Assembly: GCA_003696955.1 (NCBI GenBank)
Contig: RFGU01000026.1
Span: forward strand, 48,513-112,512
Length of the DNA stretch: 64,000 nucleotides
Reading direction: 5' to 3'
DNA from: Deltaproteobacteria bacterium
GTDB taxonomy: Bacteria; Myxococcota_A; Polyangia; Nannocystales; Nannocystaceae
Shown here: positions 1 to 7,921 of the stretch, in pieces
Position numbering within the stretch: position 1 is the stretch's first letter
Layout: each line of letters opens with the position of its first letter
Position numbers and translations under genes: made by a program
The notes under the pieces: model-generated
Told to the model about the DNA's origin: nothing
What the model saw: the letters and a program-made list of their open reading frames with translations, nothing else
Database searches by the model: none

Positions 1-1060
1 CGGCGCCCGCCATCAGGACCGTCTGGGGCGAAGTGAGGCCGACGCCGGCCAGGAACGCCACGGCCAAGGCGAGTCCCACGGCGCGTCGCTCGGCCGAGAC
101 GAGGGCCGCATAGACGGTGGCGATGGTGCAGAAGAGGCCGAGGGCCATGGCCAGCCGCACACCCTCGGGGACGTAGGGCGGATAGGGAGGGGAGAATCCC
201 AGGAAGGAGCGGGCGAGTGCATCGAAGCTCCCGTCGACCTCGCCGAAGAAGCGGGTGTACGTCACGTACACCGCCGCCACGGCCAGACCGCTCGCCACCT
301 GCACGAGCAGATGCAGACCGATGGACAGCCGAGGCCGTAGCGTGGCGTAGGCGACGATCCCCGCCGCCACCATGGCGGCCGCGACGGCGATCCGTGACGT
401 TCCCGCGAGGGGCTCGCCCACCAAACCTTCGCTGCCGCCGGTGGCGACCCGCACCCCGAGGGGGGCGAGCAACACCAGCGCGGCAAGGGCCCGGCCGATG
501 CGTCGAGACGCCACCGTCCGGGCCAACGACGCCGCGCCGATGGCGACGAGGAAGGCGACGACGGCCCCACGTTGCAGCGGCGCCGAGGCCTCGGTCGCGG
601 ACGTGTGGGCGACGACGTGGGCGGCAAGTCCCGTCACGGCCCCGCCGAGGGCGGCCACCGTAGCCAGGCGCCCGGTCCACCGGGCAAGGGGCGGGCGTGG
701 CGGCGCAAGATCGAAGGCCACGCCGATGGAAGCCAACGTGGCGGCGACGGCCGCCCAATGGTGGGCGAGCAGTTCGGCATGGTAGGAAAGCCCCGGTCCG
801 GTCATGTGGCGGGCGGCGGGCGCGAGGATCCCCGCTTCGAGCGCGAGGATCACGATCGCCGTGACGAGGGGCCGCCGCCGCAGGAAGAGGACGGCGGCGG
901 CAAGCCCGGCGAGGAGTGCTCCGGTCGCTGCGAGATAGGGCCAGGCCGGCTCCGCCGCCGCTGCGGCGACCACCTCGGGCCGCGCAAGGCCCAGATCCAC
1001 GGTGGCCGCAAGCTGGATGGCGCCTGCGAAGGCCGTCCAGAGGAGCGCATGCAGCGCCAT
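1..1060 (-). CDS. multi-pass membrane protein, unknown function (3' end outside window)
   Basis: An open frame on the minus strand begins at an ATG at 1058-1060 (MALHALLWTAFAGA) and stays open to the left edge, about 353 codons, so the C-terminus is missing. The translation is a series of Ala/Leu/Val-rich hydrophobic stretches separated by short Arg-rich loops, for example LAGLAAAVLFLRRRP and AVAAAMVAAGIVAYATLRPR, which predicts roughly eight or more membrane spans. No catalytic motif was recognised and I cannot name a family. An in-frame GTG six codons upstream is an alternative start. The gene is divergent from the amidase at 1152. It was found by direct translation because it has no stop inside the window. 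Confidence 0.7.
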   Translation of the reverse strand, partial: MALHALLWTAFAGAIQLAATVDLGLARPEVVAAAAAEPAWPYLAATGALLAGLAAAVLFLRRRPLVTAIVILALEAGILAPAARHMTGPGLSYHAELLAHHWAAVAATLASIGVAFDLAPPRPPLARWTGRLATVAALGGAVTGLAAHVVAHTSATEASAPLQRGAVVAFLVAIGAASLARTVASRRIGRALAALVLLAPLGVRVATGGSEGLVGEPLAGTSRIAVAAAMVAAGIVAYATLRPRLSIGLHLLVQVASGLAVAAVYVTYTRFFGEVDGSFDALARSFLGFSPPYPPYVPEGVRLAMALGLFCTIATVYAALVSAERRAVGLALAVAFLAGVGLTSPQTVLMAGA

Positions 1061-1136
1061 CTGCGCGCGTGGCGGCACGGCGAACCGGGTTCTAGCACGG
1101 CTCGTGCCCCAATTTTTGGCCAGACTCACACTTTAT

Positions 1137-1148
1137 CCTACATGTAGG
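1137..1148. promoter_or_regulatory. 12-bp perfect palindrome before the amidase start
   Basis: CCTACATGTAGG is its own reverse complement. It ends three bases before the amidase ATG at 1152, in the 91-base gap between two divergent genes. An operator role is an inference. The palindrome also contains ATG followed directly by TAG (1142-1147), a minimal start-stop pair just before the real start. Confidence 0.35.
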
Positions 1149-1151
1149 TGC

Positions 1152-1967
1152 ATGTCGTTCGCCATCCTCCGTCCGTGGCTGCTCCTCGTCGGGTTCGTGA
1201 CCGCCTTCTTCGCGGCCGACCCCGCGAAGGCGGCTCCCCGTCCCGCGACGCCCACCGAGTTCGTGGTCGTGGTGGACCCGGGACACGGCGGGGAGAACGA
1301 CGGGTGCGAAAGTCCCGACGGCACCGTGCGCGAAAAGGATGTGACCCTCGCCATGGCCCGTCAGCTTCGCGCCGAACTCGCGGACCTGTTGCCCCACGCG
1401 ACCGTGGTCCTCACCCGGGAGGACGACGTGACCATGACCCTCGCCGAACGTGCCGCGTTCGCCAATCGCGTCGGCGCCGACCTCTTCGTGAGCCTGCATG
1501 CCAACGCCTCACCGGGCCACGGGCAGACCGGGTACGAGACGTACGTCCTCGACGTGCGCGCCAGCACCCTCGAGGCGGCCCGCACGGCCCGGCGGGAGAA
1601 CGACGGGGCCCTGCCGGCCCCGGGGGCGGACGATCCGGCGGCGGTCGCCCTGCGCCAGCTCGCCTCCTCGGCCCATCGCAGGGCGGCGGCGATGTTGGCG
1701 GCCCTCGTCCAGCGCGCCCAGGGCCGGCGTTTCCCCGGGCGGGTCGACCGCGGCGTGCGCCAGGCCCCCTTCGACGTGCTCATGGGGGTACGGGCGCCCG
1801 CGGTGTTGTTCGAGGCCGGCTTCCTCGATCACCCGGACGAATCCCGCGTGCTGATCGATCCACGACGACGCGCCCAGGTGGTCCGGGGGCTCGCCGAGGC
1901 CATCGCCACCTACTTCCAGCAGGTGCACGTGCGTGCCGGTATGGGCACCGGTACCGACGGTCGGTGA
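1152..1967 (+). CDS. N-acetylmuramoyl-L-alanine amidase (Amidase_3), exported
   Basis: A 271-residue zinc amidase that cleaves the bond between MurNAc and the stem peptide in peptidoglycan, in the periplasm. The start at 1152 gives a clean signal peptide (hydrophobic LLLVGFVTAFFAADPAKAA), whereas the open frame further upstream has no such character. Family motifs are present: VDPGHGGEN with His45, REKDVTL with Glu61, SLHANASPG with His116 (zinc ligands) and VLFEAGFL with catalytic Glu221. There is no AMIN, SPOR or LysM targeting domain, so it resembles a minimal AmiC/CwlM-type catalytic unit. It stands alone, divergent from a membrane protein and convergent with an enoyl-CoA hydratase. Confidence 0.93.
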   Translation: MSFAILRPWLLLVGFVTAFFAADPAKAAPRPATPTEFVVVVDPGHGGENDGCESPDGTVREKDVTLAMARQLRAELADLLPHATVVLTREDDVTMTLAERAAFANRVGADLFVSLHANASPGHGQTGYETYVLDVRASTLEAARTARRENDGALPAPGADDPAAVALRQLASSAHRRAAAMLAALVQRAQGRRFPGRVDRGVRQAPFDVLMGVRAPAVLFEAGFLDHPDESRVLIDPRRRAQVVRGLAEAIATYFQQVHVRAGMGTGTDGR

Positions 1968-1974
1968 CGAGGAA

Positions 1975-1997
1975 GGCCGGCGGGAGGCGAGCCGGCC
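1975..1997. terminator. GC-rich hairpin between convergent genes
   Basis: GGCCGGC (1975-1981) and GCCGGCC (1991-1997) form a perfect 7-bp stem with a 9-base loop in the 57-base gap between the amidase and the convergent enoyl-CoA hydratase. There is no T run, so termination by this hairpin is only a suggestion. Confidence 0.4.
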
Positions 1998-2024
1998 CTG
2001 CGCCGCCAACGCCTTTCGCCGCCG

Positions 2025-2816
2025 CTACTTTCCGGCGAAGCGTGGCGGACGCTTCTCGAGGTAGGCGGCCAGGCCCTCGCGGGCGTCCTCGCCTTCGAAG
2101 AGGCGTTGCTGGAGTTCACGCTCGAGGGCGAGACCGTCGTAGAGATCGATCTCGCCGCCCGTGACGCATGCCCGCTTGATGAAACCGACGGCCCGCGAGG
2201 GGGCTGCGGGCGGGACGAGGGCCCGGACGTACGCGGTGACGGCCTCGTCGAAGGCCGCCGAGTCCGGGGCGTCGATGACCTCGTTGACGAGACCGAGTTC
2301 CAAGGCGCGGTCGTAGTCGAACGTCTCCCCCTTGACCATCAATTCGATGGCGCGGGCGCGGCCGACGGCCCGCACGAGCCGCTGGGTGCCGCCGGTGCCG
2401 GGCAGGACCCCGAGCCGCACCTCGGGCAGGCCGCACTTGCCCGATCCCCGCCGCGCCAGCCGGATGTCGCAGGCCAGCGCCACCTCGAGGCCGCCGCCCA
2501 CACAATGCCCCTCGAGGGCGGCGACGACGATCTTGGGGGTCTGTTCCAGCCGCAGCAGGGTCTCGTTGGCGTGCAGGCAGAAGTAGTACTTGAACGTCGG
2601 ATCGGACTTCTCGAGCATGCCGATGTCCGCGCCGGCGCAGAAGAACTTCTCGCCGGCGCTGCGCACGACGATGGCGTGGACGTCGGCATCGAAGCGCGCC
2701 TTCAAGATGGCGTCGTCGAAGGCGCGCATCAGTTCGTAGGAGTAGCAGTTCGCCGGAGGGGCATCGAGGGTGATCCGGGCGATGCCGTCGCGGGCTTCGT
2801 ACTCGACGTGGACCAT
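2025..2816 (-). CDS. enoyl-CoA hydratase/isomerase family protein (crotonase fold)
   Basis: A 263-residue crotonase. It carries the oxyanion-hole segment FFCAGADIGML, the GHCVGGGLEVALACDIRLA segment and GLPEVRLGVLPGTGGTQRL. Both glutamates expected of a true hydratase (in GGGLEVAL and LPEVRLG) are present, so it should hydrate 2-enoyl-CoA thioesters in the cytoplasm. The C-terminus AAYLEKRPPRF is also canonical. I chose the ATG at 2816 (MVHVEYEARDG). An ATG five codons earlier (2831) is possible but would almost reach the divergent thioesterase start at 2839. Substrate chain length cannot be read from the sequence. The shared upstream region suggests co-regulation with the thioesterase. Confidence 0.9.
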   Translation of the reverse strand: MVHVEYEARDGIARITLDAPPANCYSYELMRAFDDAILKARFDADVHAIVVRSAGEKFFCAGADIGMLEKSDPTFKYYFCLHANETLLRLEQTPKIVVAALEGHCVGGGLEVALACDIRLARRGSGKCGLPEVRLGVLPGTGGTQRLVRAVGRARAIELMVKGETFDYDRALELGLVNEVIDAPDSAAFDEAVTAYVRALVPPAAPSRAVGFIKRACVTGGEIDLYDGLALERELQQRLFEGEDAREGLAAYLEKRPPRFAGK

Positions 2817-2838
2817 GGGCGGAGCATACACTCGCGCC

Positions 2839-3306
2839 GTGGCGACTCAAGACGAGCAGGGCGGACGGCACCGGCTCGACGTGGCCGTCCGCTGGGGGCA
2901 CTGCGATCCCGCGGGCATCGTCTACTACCCGGTCTACTACGACTTCTTCCACCAGGCGATGGAGACGTGGTTCGACCGCGTGCTGGGTGTGCCGTATCGG
3001 AGCGTCATCGAAACGCGCCGGATTGGATTTCCGTCCGTGCACACGGAAGCGGACTACCACGCTCCGAGTACCTACGGGGATCGGCTGTGCGTGATGCTCG
3101 CGGTGTCCGCCATGGGCCGCACCTCCCTGACCTTCGCCCTCTCCATCGAGGGCCCCGACGGGGGCCTGCGGGTGTCGGGGCGAAAGACCGTGGTCGCCAT
3201 GGATCTCGATCCCGCGTCCCCCACGTTCCGCCGGGCCATCCCCATCCCGGACGACGTGCGCGGGCGGATCGAGGCCTTCGGCATCGCGCCGGCCGCCCCT
3301 GCCTGA
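2839..3306 (+). CDS. acyl-CoA thioesterase, 4HBT/YbgC hotdog family
   Basis: A 155-residue single hotdog-fold protein with a GTG start. Near the N-terminus is RWGHCDPAGIVYYPVYYDF, the signature of the 4-hydroxybenzoyl-CoA thioesterase group, with the nucleophilic Asp at residue 23. These enzymes hydrolyse acyl- or aroyl-CoA to the free acid and CoA. The start lies only 22 bases from the divergent enoyl-CoA hydratase start and downstream is an AtoE fatty-acid transporter, a context of CoA-thioester metabolism. Length and motif agree with the family. An aromatic versus aliphatic substrate cannot be decided. Confidence 0.87.
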   Translation: MATQDEQGGRHRLDVAVRWGHCDPAGIVYYPVYYDFFHQAMETWFDRVLGVPYRSVIETRRIGFPSVHTEADYHAPSTYGDRLCVMLAVSAMGRTSLTFALSIEGPDGGLRVSGRKTVVAMDLDPASPTFRRAIPIPDDVRGRIEAFGIAPAAPA

Positions 3307-3345
3307 TCCCATGGCCGCTTTGCGGCTGGTAGGGTAGGGCACTCC

Positions 3346-4701
3346 ATGGGGCCCATCGCACGACTCGCGCTCGCCGCCCGTTACGGGTTCGGTCGCATCG
3401 TCCCGGAGCCGTTCGTGGTGGCCGTCGGCCTTGCGGCCCTGGTGGTGGGCGCCGCACTGCTCTTCGGCATGGCCCCTTCGGCGCTGCTCGATGCGTGGGC
3501 GACGACGGGACTTTGGCGTCTTTCCGTCTTCGCCATGCAGATGGCCCTGATGTTGCTGTTCGGCGGTGCGCTCGCCCGCGCTCCGGCGGTGGAGAAGGCC
3601 CTTTCGGCCCTCGTCGGGCTCGGTCGCGGCCCCCGCAGCCTCGTGGCCATCGTCGCGTTCGCCAGCGCCTGCCTCGGCGTGCTCAACTGGAGTCTCGGTC
3701 TCGTCGGCGGTGCGCTCTTGGCTCGGGCGGCGGGGATCCGGGCGCGGCGTGAGGGCATGCGCCTGCACTATCCCATCCTGTGCGCCGCCGGCTACGCGGG
3801 GCTTTCGGTGTGGCACGGCGGGCTTTCGGGCAGTGCGCCCCTCAAGGCGGCCTCCCTCGACGGCCAGCGCGAAGTGCTCGGGGCGGAGCTTGCATCCCGG
3901 GTGGGCGCGTTGCCCCTGGGCGAGACCCTGTTCGGACCCATGAACCTGGTGGTCACGGGTGGACTCGTCGTGTTGGCCCCCCTCGTCTTCGCGGCCATGG
4001 TGCCCGATCACGATCCGGACCCGCGGCCGTGTCCGGCGAGCTTCGTTGCGCCGGCGTCCGCCGAACGGGACGGCGAGACGGGCGGCCTCTTGCAACGCAT
4101 CGAGGACGCGGCGGTCGTCTCCTGGGTGCTCGCGCTCCTGCTCGGGGCGGGGTTCGTCCACCGGATCGCGGCGGGGCGGTTCGACTTCGACACCGTGGTG
4201 CTCGGCCTGTGGACGGCGGCGGTGGTCGCCCATGGGACGCCCTCGCGATTCCTGCGGGCCTGCGAGGAGAGCGTCCACAGTTGTACCGGCGTACTCGTGC
4301 AGTTTCCCCTGTATGCCGGGATCATGGGGGTCATGGCGGCCTCCGGGCTGTCCGCGGCCTTGGCCACCGGGATCGCCGCCGTCGGTCCGGGCGGGTTCCT
4401 GCCCGCCGTGTTCGCCAGCGCCGCCCTCATCAACCTCTTCGTCCCGTCGGGCGGTGGGCAGTGGGCCGTGCAGGGACCCATCGTCCTCGAGGCCGCCGAG
4501 CGGCTCGGCGTCGAACCGGCCCATGCCCTGCTGGCGGTCGCGTACGGGGATCAGTGGACGAACATGCTGCAACCCTTCTGGGCGCTGCCGCTGCTGGCGA
4601 TCACGGGGATCCGGGCGCGGCATCTTGTGGGGCTTTCGGCCGTGTGGATGTTGGTCGCCGGCATCTGGATCCTCTCGACCATGACGTGGATGGGGGCTTG
4701 A
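3346..4701 (+). CDS. atoE: short-chain fatty acid transporter, AtoE family
   Basis: A 451-residue integral membrane protein with about ten to twelve hydrophobic segments. It matches the AtoE/TIGR00366 family in length and in the loops LNWSLGLVGGALLAR, GLSVWHGGLSGSAPLK and LFVPSGGGQWAVQGP, which I recognise as typical of the family. Members are thought to take up acetoacetate or butyrate-type short-chain acids across the inner membrane. The stop overlaps the start of the next gene (TGATG at 4699-4703), so the potassium channel is probably translated by coupling. The nearby thioesterase and hydratase fit a short-chain acid theme. Confidence 0.85.
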   Translation: MGPIARLALAARYGFGRIVPEPFVVAVGLAALVVGAALLFGMAPSALLDAWATTGLWRLSVFAMQMALMLLFGGALARAPAVEKALSALVGLGRGPRSLVAIVAFASACLGVLNWSLGLVGGALLARAAGIRARREGMRLHYPILCAAGYAGLSVWHGGLSGSAPLKAASLDGQREVLGAELASRVGALPLGETLFGPMNLVVTGGLVVLAPLVFAAMVPDHDPDPRPCPASFVAPASAERDGETGGLLQRIEDAAVVSWVLALLLGAGFVHRIAAGRFDFDTVVLGLWTAAVVAHGTPSRFLRACEESVHSCTGVLVQFPLYAGIMGVMAASGLSAALATGIAAVGPGGFLPAVFASAALINLFVPSGGGQWAVQGPIVLEAAERLGVEPAHALLAVAYGDQWTNMLQPFWALPLLAITGIRARHLVGLSAVWMLVAGIWILSTMTWMGA

Positions 4702-6350
4702 TGGAACGTCGCGTCCGCCGCCGCATCGCCGTCTTCGTCGCCGTCCTGCCGGTGGCGGTGCTGCTTTTCGCCCTCGTCTACATGGTGGGCATGGACCACC
4801 TCGAAGGACGCCCGCGGACGTTCGGGCAGGCCGTGGTGTGGGCCAGCGAGACGCTTACGTCCACCGGCTACGGGGGCGACAGCCGGTGGTCCCATCCGCT
4901 GATGATCGCCTACGTGGCGCTGGTGCAGTTCGTGGGGATCACGCTCCTGTTCGTGTCCTTTCCGCTCTACGTGATCCCGTACATCGAGGAGCGGTTCGAG
5001 GGCCGGCTGCCGCGTACCGTCCCCCGCAAGCTGCGGGACTACGTCCTCGTCTACCGCTGGGGGCCGGAGGTCGAGGGGCTCCACGCCGCGCTCGTGCGGG
5101 CCGACGTGCCGTGCGTGGTCTTCGAGGAGGACGAATCGACGGCCCGCCGCCTGGCCGATCGGGGGCTGACCGTCGTCTTCGGCGACGTGGAGGACGACGA
5201 CGTACCCGACGAGGTCGTGCGTCGGGCCCGGGCCATGGTCTTGAACGGCAGCGACGCCGACAACGGCGCCTTCGTCTGGAGTGCCCGCAACGCAGGGTTC
5301 GACGGGGACATCCACGCCTTCATGGCCGAGCCGCGCCACCGCGGCCCCATGCTGCGGGCCGGCGCGACGAGCGTCTATACGCCCCAGCACGTCCTCGCGG
5401 CGGCCCTCGCCGCCGCGGCGAGTGAACGGATCTCGCCGCGGATCTCCGGGGTGCGGCGCCTCGGGGGGGGCCTCGAGGTCCAGGAGCTTCGCATCGACGC
5501 CCAAAGTCCCCTGGCCGGGCGCAGCCTCTCCGACGCCCGGATCCGCGAGCGGACCGGCGCCACCGTCATCGCCCTGTGGCGCGAGGGGCGGTTCGACCCG
5601 TGTCCGCGGCCCGATGCCCGTCTTTCGCCCGGGACCATCATCCTGGTGCTCGGCACCCCCGACGCCATCGAGCGCCTGTCGGAGACGGCCCGCCCCCTTC
5701 GCCGAACGGGTCCCATCTTCGTACTCGGTCACGGCGAGGTGGGACGCAAGGTCGTCGAGTTGCTCGCGGACGCCGACGAGTCCGTCTGCGTGGTGGACCG
5801 AAGGCCGGACGCGGGCGCGGACGTGGTCGCCGACGCCCTCGACGCCGACGCCCTCGAACGCGCCGGGATCGCCGACGCCCGAGCCGTGGTCCTGTGCCTC
5901 GAAAGCGACGCCACGACGGCCTTCGCAGCCGCCATGGTCCGTGATCTCGCGCCCGATGCCGCCATCGTCGCCCGCGTGGACCGTCCCGCCAACGTGGTCC
6001 GGGTACACCGGGCCGGCGCCGACTTCGCGGTGTCCATCGGCCAGGTCGCCGGCGAGATCCTCGTGCAGCACCTGCTCGGCGACCAGGCGGCCGCCCACGA
6101 ACAACGCGTGCGCATCGTCGAACGCCCCGGTCGTCCGCTCGCGGGAAGGACGCCGGCCGAGCTGCGCCTGCGCGAGACGTGCCGGACGAACCTGGTGGCG
6201 ATTCGGCGGGCCGGTCGCGTGGTGACGGACGTCGATCCGAACGCCCCCATCGAGCCCGACGACGTTCTGGTCCTCGCGGCCACATCCGAAGGACTGCGGG
6301 CCTTCGATGCGCGCTACGGCTCGGACGCGGGGAGCGGGCGTCCGGCGTAG
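4701..6350 (+). CDS. potassium channel with two RCK (TrkA-N/TrkA-C) modules
   Basis: A 549-residue protein. TM1 is about residues 9-29, then a pore loop with the K+ filter TSTGYG at 53-58, then TM2 at about 68-90. A first TrkA-N-like regulatory domain runs from about residue 113 (YVLVYRWGPEVEGLHAAL) with a TrkA-C part near 250-330. A second Rossmann domain begins near 340 (IFVLGHGEVGRKVVELL) and is followed by a second TrkA-C (VERPGRPLAGRTPAELRL). The first Rossmann motif is degenerate and the second is intact. Two RCK modules in one chain resemble GsuK- or BK-type channels, which are gated by nucleotides or ions. The ATG at 4701 overlaps the atoE stop. Confidence 0.9.
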   Translation: MERRVRRRIAVFVAVLPVAVLLFALVYMVGMDHLEGRPRTFGQAVVWASETLTSTGYGGDSRWSHPLMIAYVALVQFVGITLLFVSFPLYVIPYIEERFEGRLPRTVPRKLRDYVLVYRWGPEVEGLHAALVRADVPCVVFEEDESTARRLADRGLTVVFGDVEDDDVPDEVVRRARAMVLNGSDADNGAFVWSARNAGFDGDIHAFMAEPRHRGPMLRAGATSVYTPQHVLAAALAAAASERISPRISGVRRLGGGLEVQELRIDAQSPLAGRSLSDARIRERTGATVIALWREGRFDPCPRPDARLSPGTIILVLGTPDAIERLSETARPLRRTGPIFVLGHGEVGRKVVELLADADESVCVVDRRPDAGADVVADALDADALERAGIADARAVVLCLESDATTAFAAAMVRDLAPDAAIVARVDRPANVVRVHRAGADFAVSIGQVAGEILVQHLLGDQAAAHEQRVRIVERPGRPLAGRTPAELRLRETCRTNLVAIRRAGRVVTDVDPNAPIEPDDVLVLAATSEGLRAFDARYGSDAGSGRPA

Positions 6351-6373
6351 GCGCCGACCGAGAACGGGGGCCC

Positions 6374-6403
6374 TTGCGGGGCGTGCCGATCCTTGCGTAG
6401 CGT
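6374..6403 (+). promoter_or_regulatory. candidate promoter TTGCGG-N18-TAGCGT
   Basis: A -35-like TTGCGG (6374-6379) and a -10-like TAGCGT (6398-6403) precede the amidohydrolase ATG at 6410. The arrangement recurs before several other genes here. It would drive the three coupled genes to 10724. Confidence 0.35.
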
Positions 6404-6409
6404 CGCACC

Positions 6410-7921
6410 ATGCCGCGCCCCCTTGCATTCGTCGGGTCGCATCTCGTCCTGGCTGCGGCGCTCTCGGCGTGCTCCAAGCCCGGGCGCACGACGACGCCGC
6501 CCGAGACCCGTGCGACGCCGACGCCCAGCCCACCGACCCAGACCCGGCCCGCGCCCGGTCCCAAGGTCGCGTTCGTCGGTGCGCGGGTGATGACCGCTGC
6601 CGGCGTCACCTACGACCGCGGTGTCGTGCTCGTCGAGCGCGATCGCATCGTCGCCGTCGGCAGCGATGTGGCGATTCCCCCCGGCACGAAGGTGGTGGAC
6701 GTGGCGGGCAAGGTGATCACGCCGGGACTCATCGATACCCACTCCCACATCGGCGTCTATCCGGCTCCGCACTTCGATGCCCACCAGGACGGCAACGAGG
6801 TGGTCGATCCGATCACCCCCTATGCCCGGGCCGAGGACGCCTTCTGGCCCCAGGACCCACAGATCGACCGTGCCCGGGAAGGCGGCGTGACCACCATGCA
6901 GATCCTGCCCGGGTCGGCCAACCTGATCGGCGGGGTCAGCGTCGTGGTGCGGACGGTGCCGGGCGCCCGCAGCATCCACGACGTGCGTTTCCCGGGGGCG
7001 CCCTACGGCCTCAAGATGGCCTGTGGCGAAAACCCCAAGCGTGTCTACGGCGACAAGAGCGGCCCCGATACGCGCATGGGCAACATCGCCGGGTTTCGCC
7101 GGGCGTTCCAGCAGGCGGTGGAGTATCGCGCCGCGTGGGAGCGCTACGAGGACGAACTCGAGGCGTACGAGCGCAAGGAGGCGGACGGCGAACTCGAGGA
7201 GGACGAGCGTCCGCCCGAGCCTCCGACCCGCGACTTCGGCCTCGAGACCCTCGCCAAGGTCCTCGACGGCGAGATCCTGGTCCACAACCACTGCTATCGC
7301 GCCGACGAGATGTCCATCATGCTCGAACTCGCCGAGGAGTTCGGGTTCCACATCCGCAGCTTCCACCACGCCGTGGAGGCCTACAAGATCGCCGACCGCC
7401 TCGCAGCCGCCGAGACGGCCGCCTCGGTCTGGGCGGACTGGTGGGGATTCAAGGCCGAGGCCTTCGACAGCATCCGCGAGAACGCCGCCATGCTCGAGAT
7501 GGTCGGCGCGCGGGCCATCATCCATTCGGACAGTCCCCTCGGGATCCAGCGCTTGAATCAGGAGGCCGCCAAGGCCATGTACGCGGGGCGTCGCGCCGGG
7601 ATCGAGGTGAGCGAGGATCGAGCCCTGCGCTGGATCACGGCCAATCCCGCCTGGGCGCTCGGCATCGACCATGAGGTCGGGACCCTCGAGCCCGGCAAGC
7701 TGGCCGACCTGGTGGTCTGGGACGCCTCGCCGTTTTCGGTCTACGCCCATGTGGAGCAGGTCTATCTCGGCGGGGAACTCGTCTACGACCGCAACCGCGA
7801 CGAAAACCCCCATACCGACTTCGAGACGGGGCTTCGTCCCTTCGAGCTTGCGCCCGAAGGCATCGCACCGAAGGCCGGCGACGGCGCACGACCGGCTTCG
7901 ACCCGGGAGGCAACGAAATGA
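6410..7921 (+). CDS. amidohydrolase-superfamily lipoprotein (imidazolonepropionase-like)
   Basis: A 503-residue metal-dependent hydrolase exported as a lipoprotein: signal with LAAALSACSK (lipobox LSAC), then a Thr/Pro-rich spacer, then the TIM barrel. The metal motif LIDTHSHIG (His-x-His) is intact, as are VHNHCYRADEM, SFHHAVEAYK and IIHSDSPLGIQR, which supply the further His and Asp ligands. The ending ALGIDHEVGTLEPGKLADLVVW is the usual closing strand of the composite beta domain. There is an acidic insertion near residues 245-270. The substrate is unknown; relatives hydrolyse cyclic amides or dipeptides. It overlaps the next gene by four bases (ATGA), which encodes a metal-site-less paralogue. 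Confidence 0.88.
   Translation: MPRPLAFVGSHLVLAAALSACSKPGRTTTPPETRATPTPSPPTQTRPAPGPKVAFVGARVMTAAGVTYDRGVVLVERDRIVAVGSDVAIPPGTKVVDVAGKVITPGLIDTHSHIGVYPAPHFDAHQDGNEVVDPITPYARAEDAFWPQDPQIDRAREGGVTTMQILPGSANLIGGVSVVVRTVPGARSIHDVRFPGAPYGLKMACGENPKRVYGDKSGPDTRMGNIAGFRRAFQQAVEYRAAWERYEDELEAYERKEADGELEEDERPPEPPTRDFGLETLAKVLDGEILVHNHCYRADEMSIMLELAEEFGFHIRSFHHAVEAYKIADRLAAAETAASVWADWWGFKAEAFDSIRENAAMLEMVGARAIIHSDSPLGIQRLNQEAAKAMYAGRRAGIEVSEDRALRWITANPAWALGIDHEVGTLEPGKLADLVVWDASPFSVYAHVEQVYLGGELVYDRNRDENPHTDFETGLRPFELAPEGIAPKAGDGARPASTREATK

Noticed and set aside
2116..4623. 835-codon open frame on the minus strand over the thioesterase and atoE genes
   Set aside because: It is Arg/Gly/His/Pro-rich with no motif and lies antisense to well-supported genes; long shadow frames are expected at this GC content.
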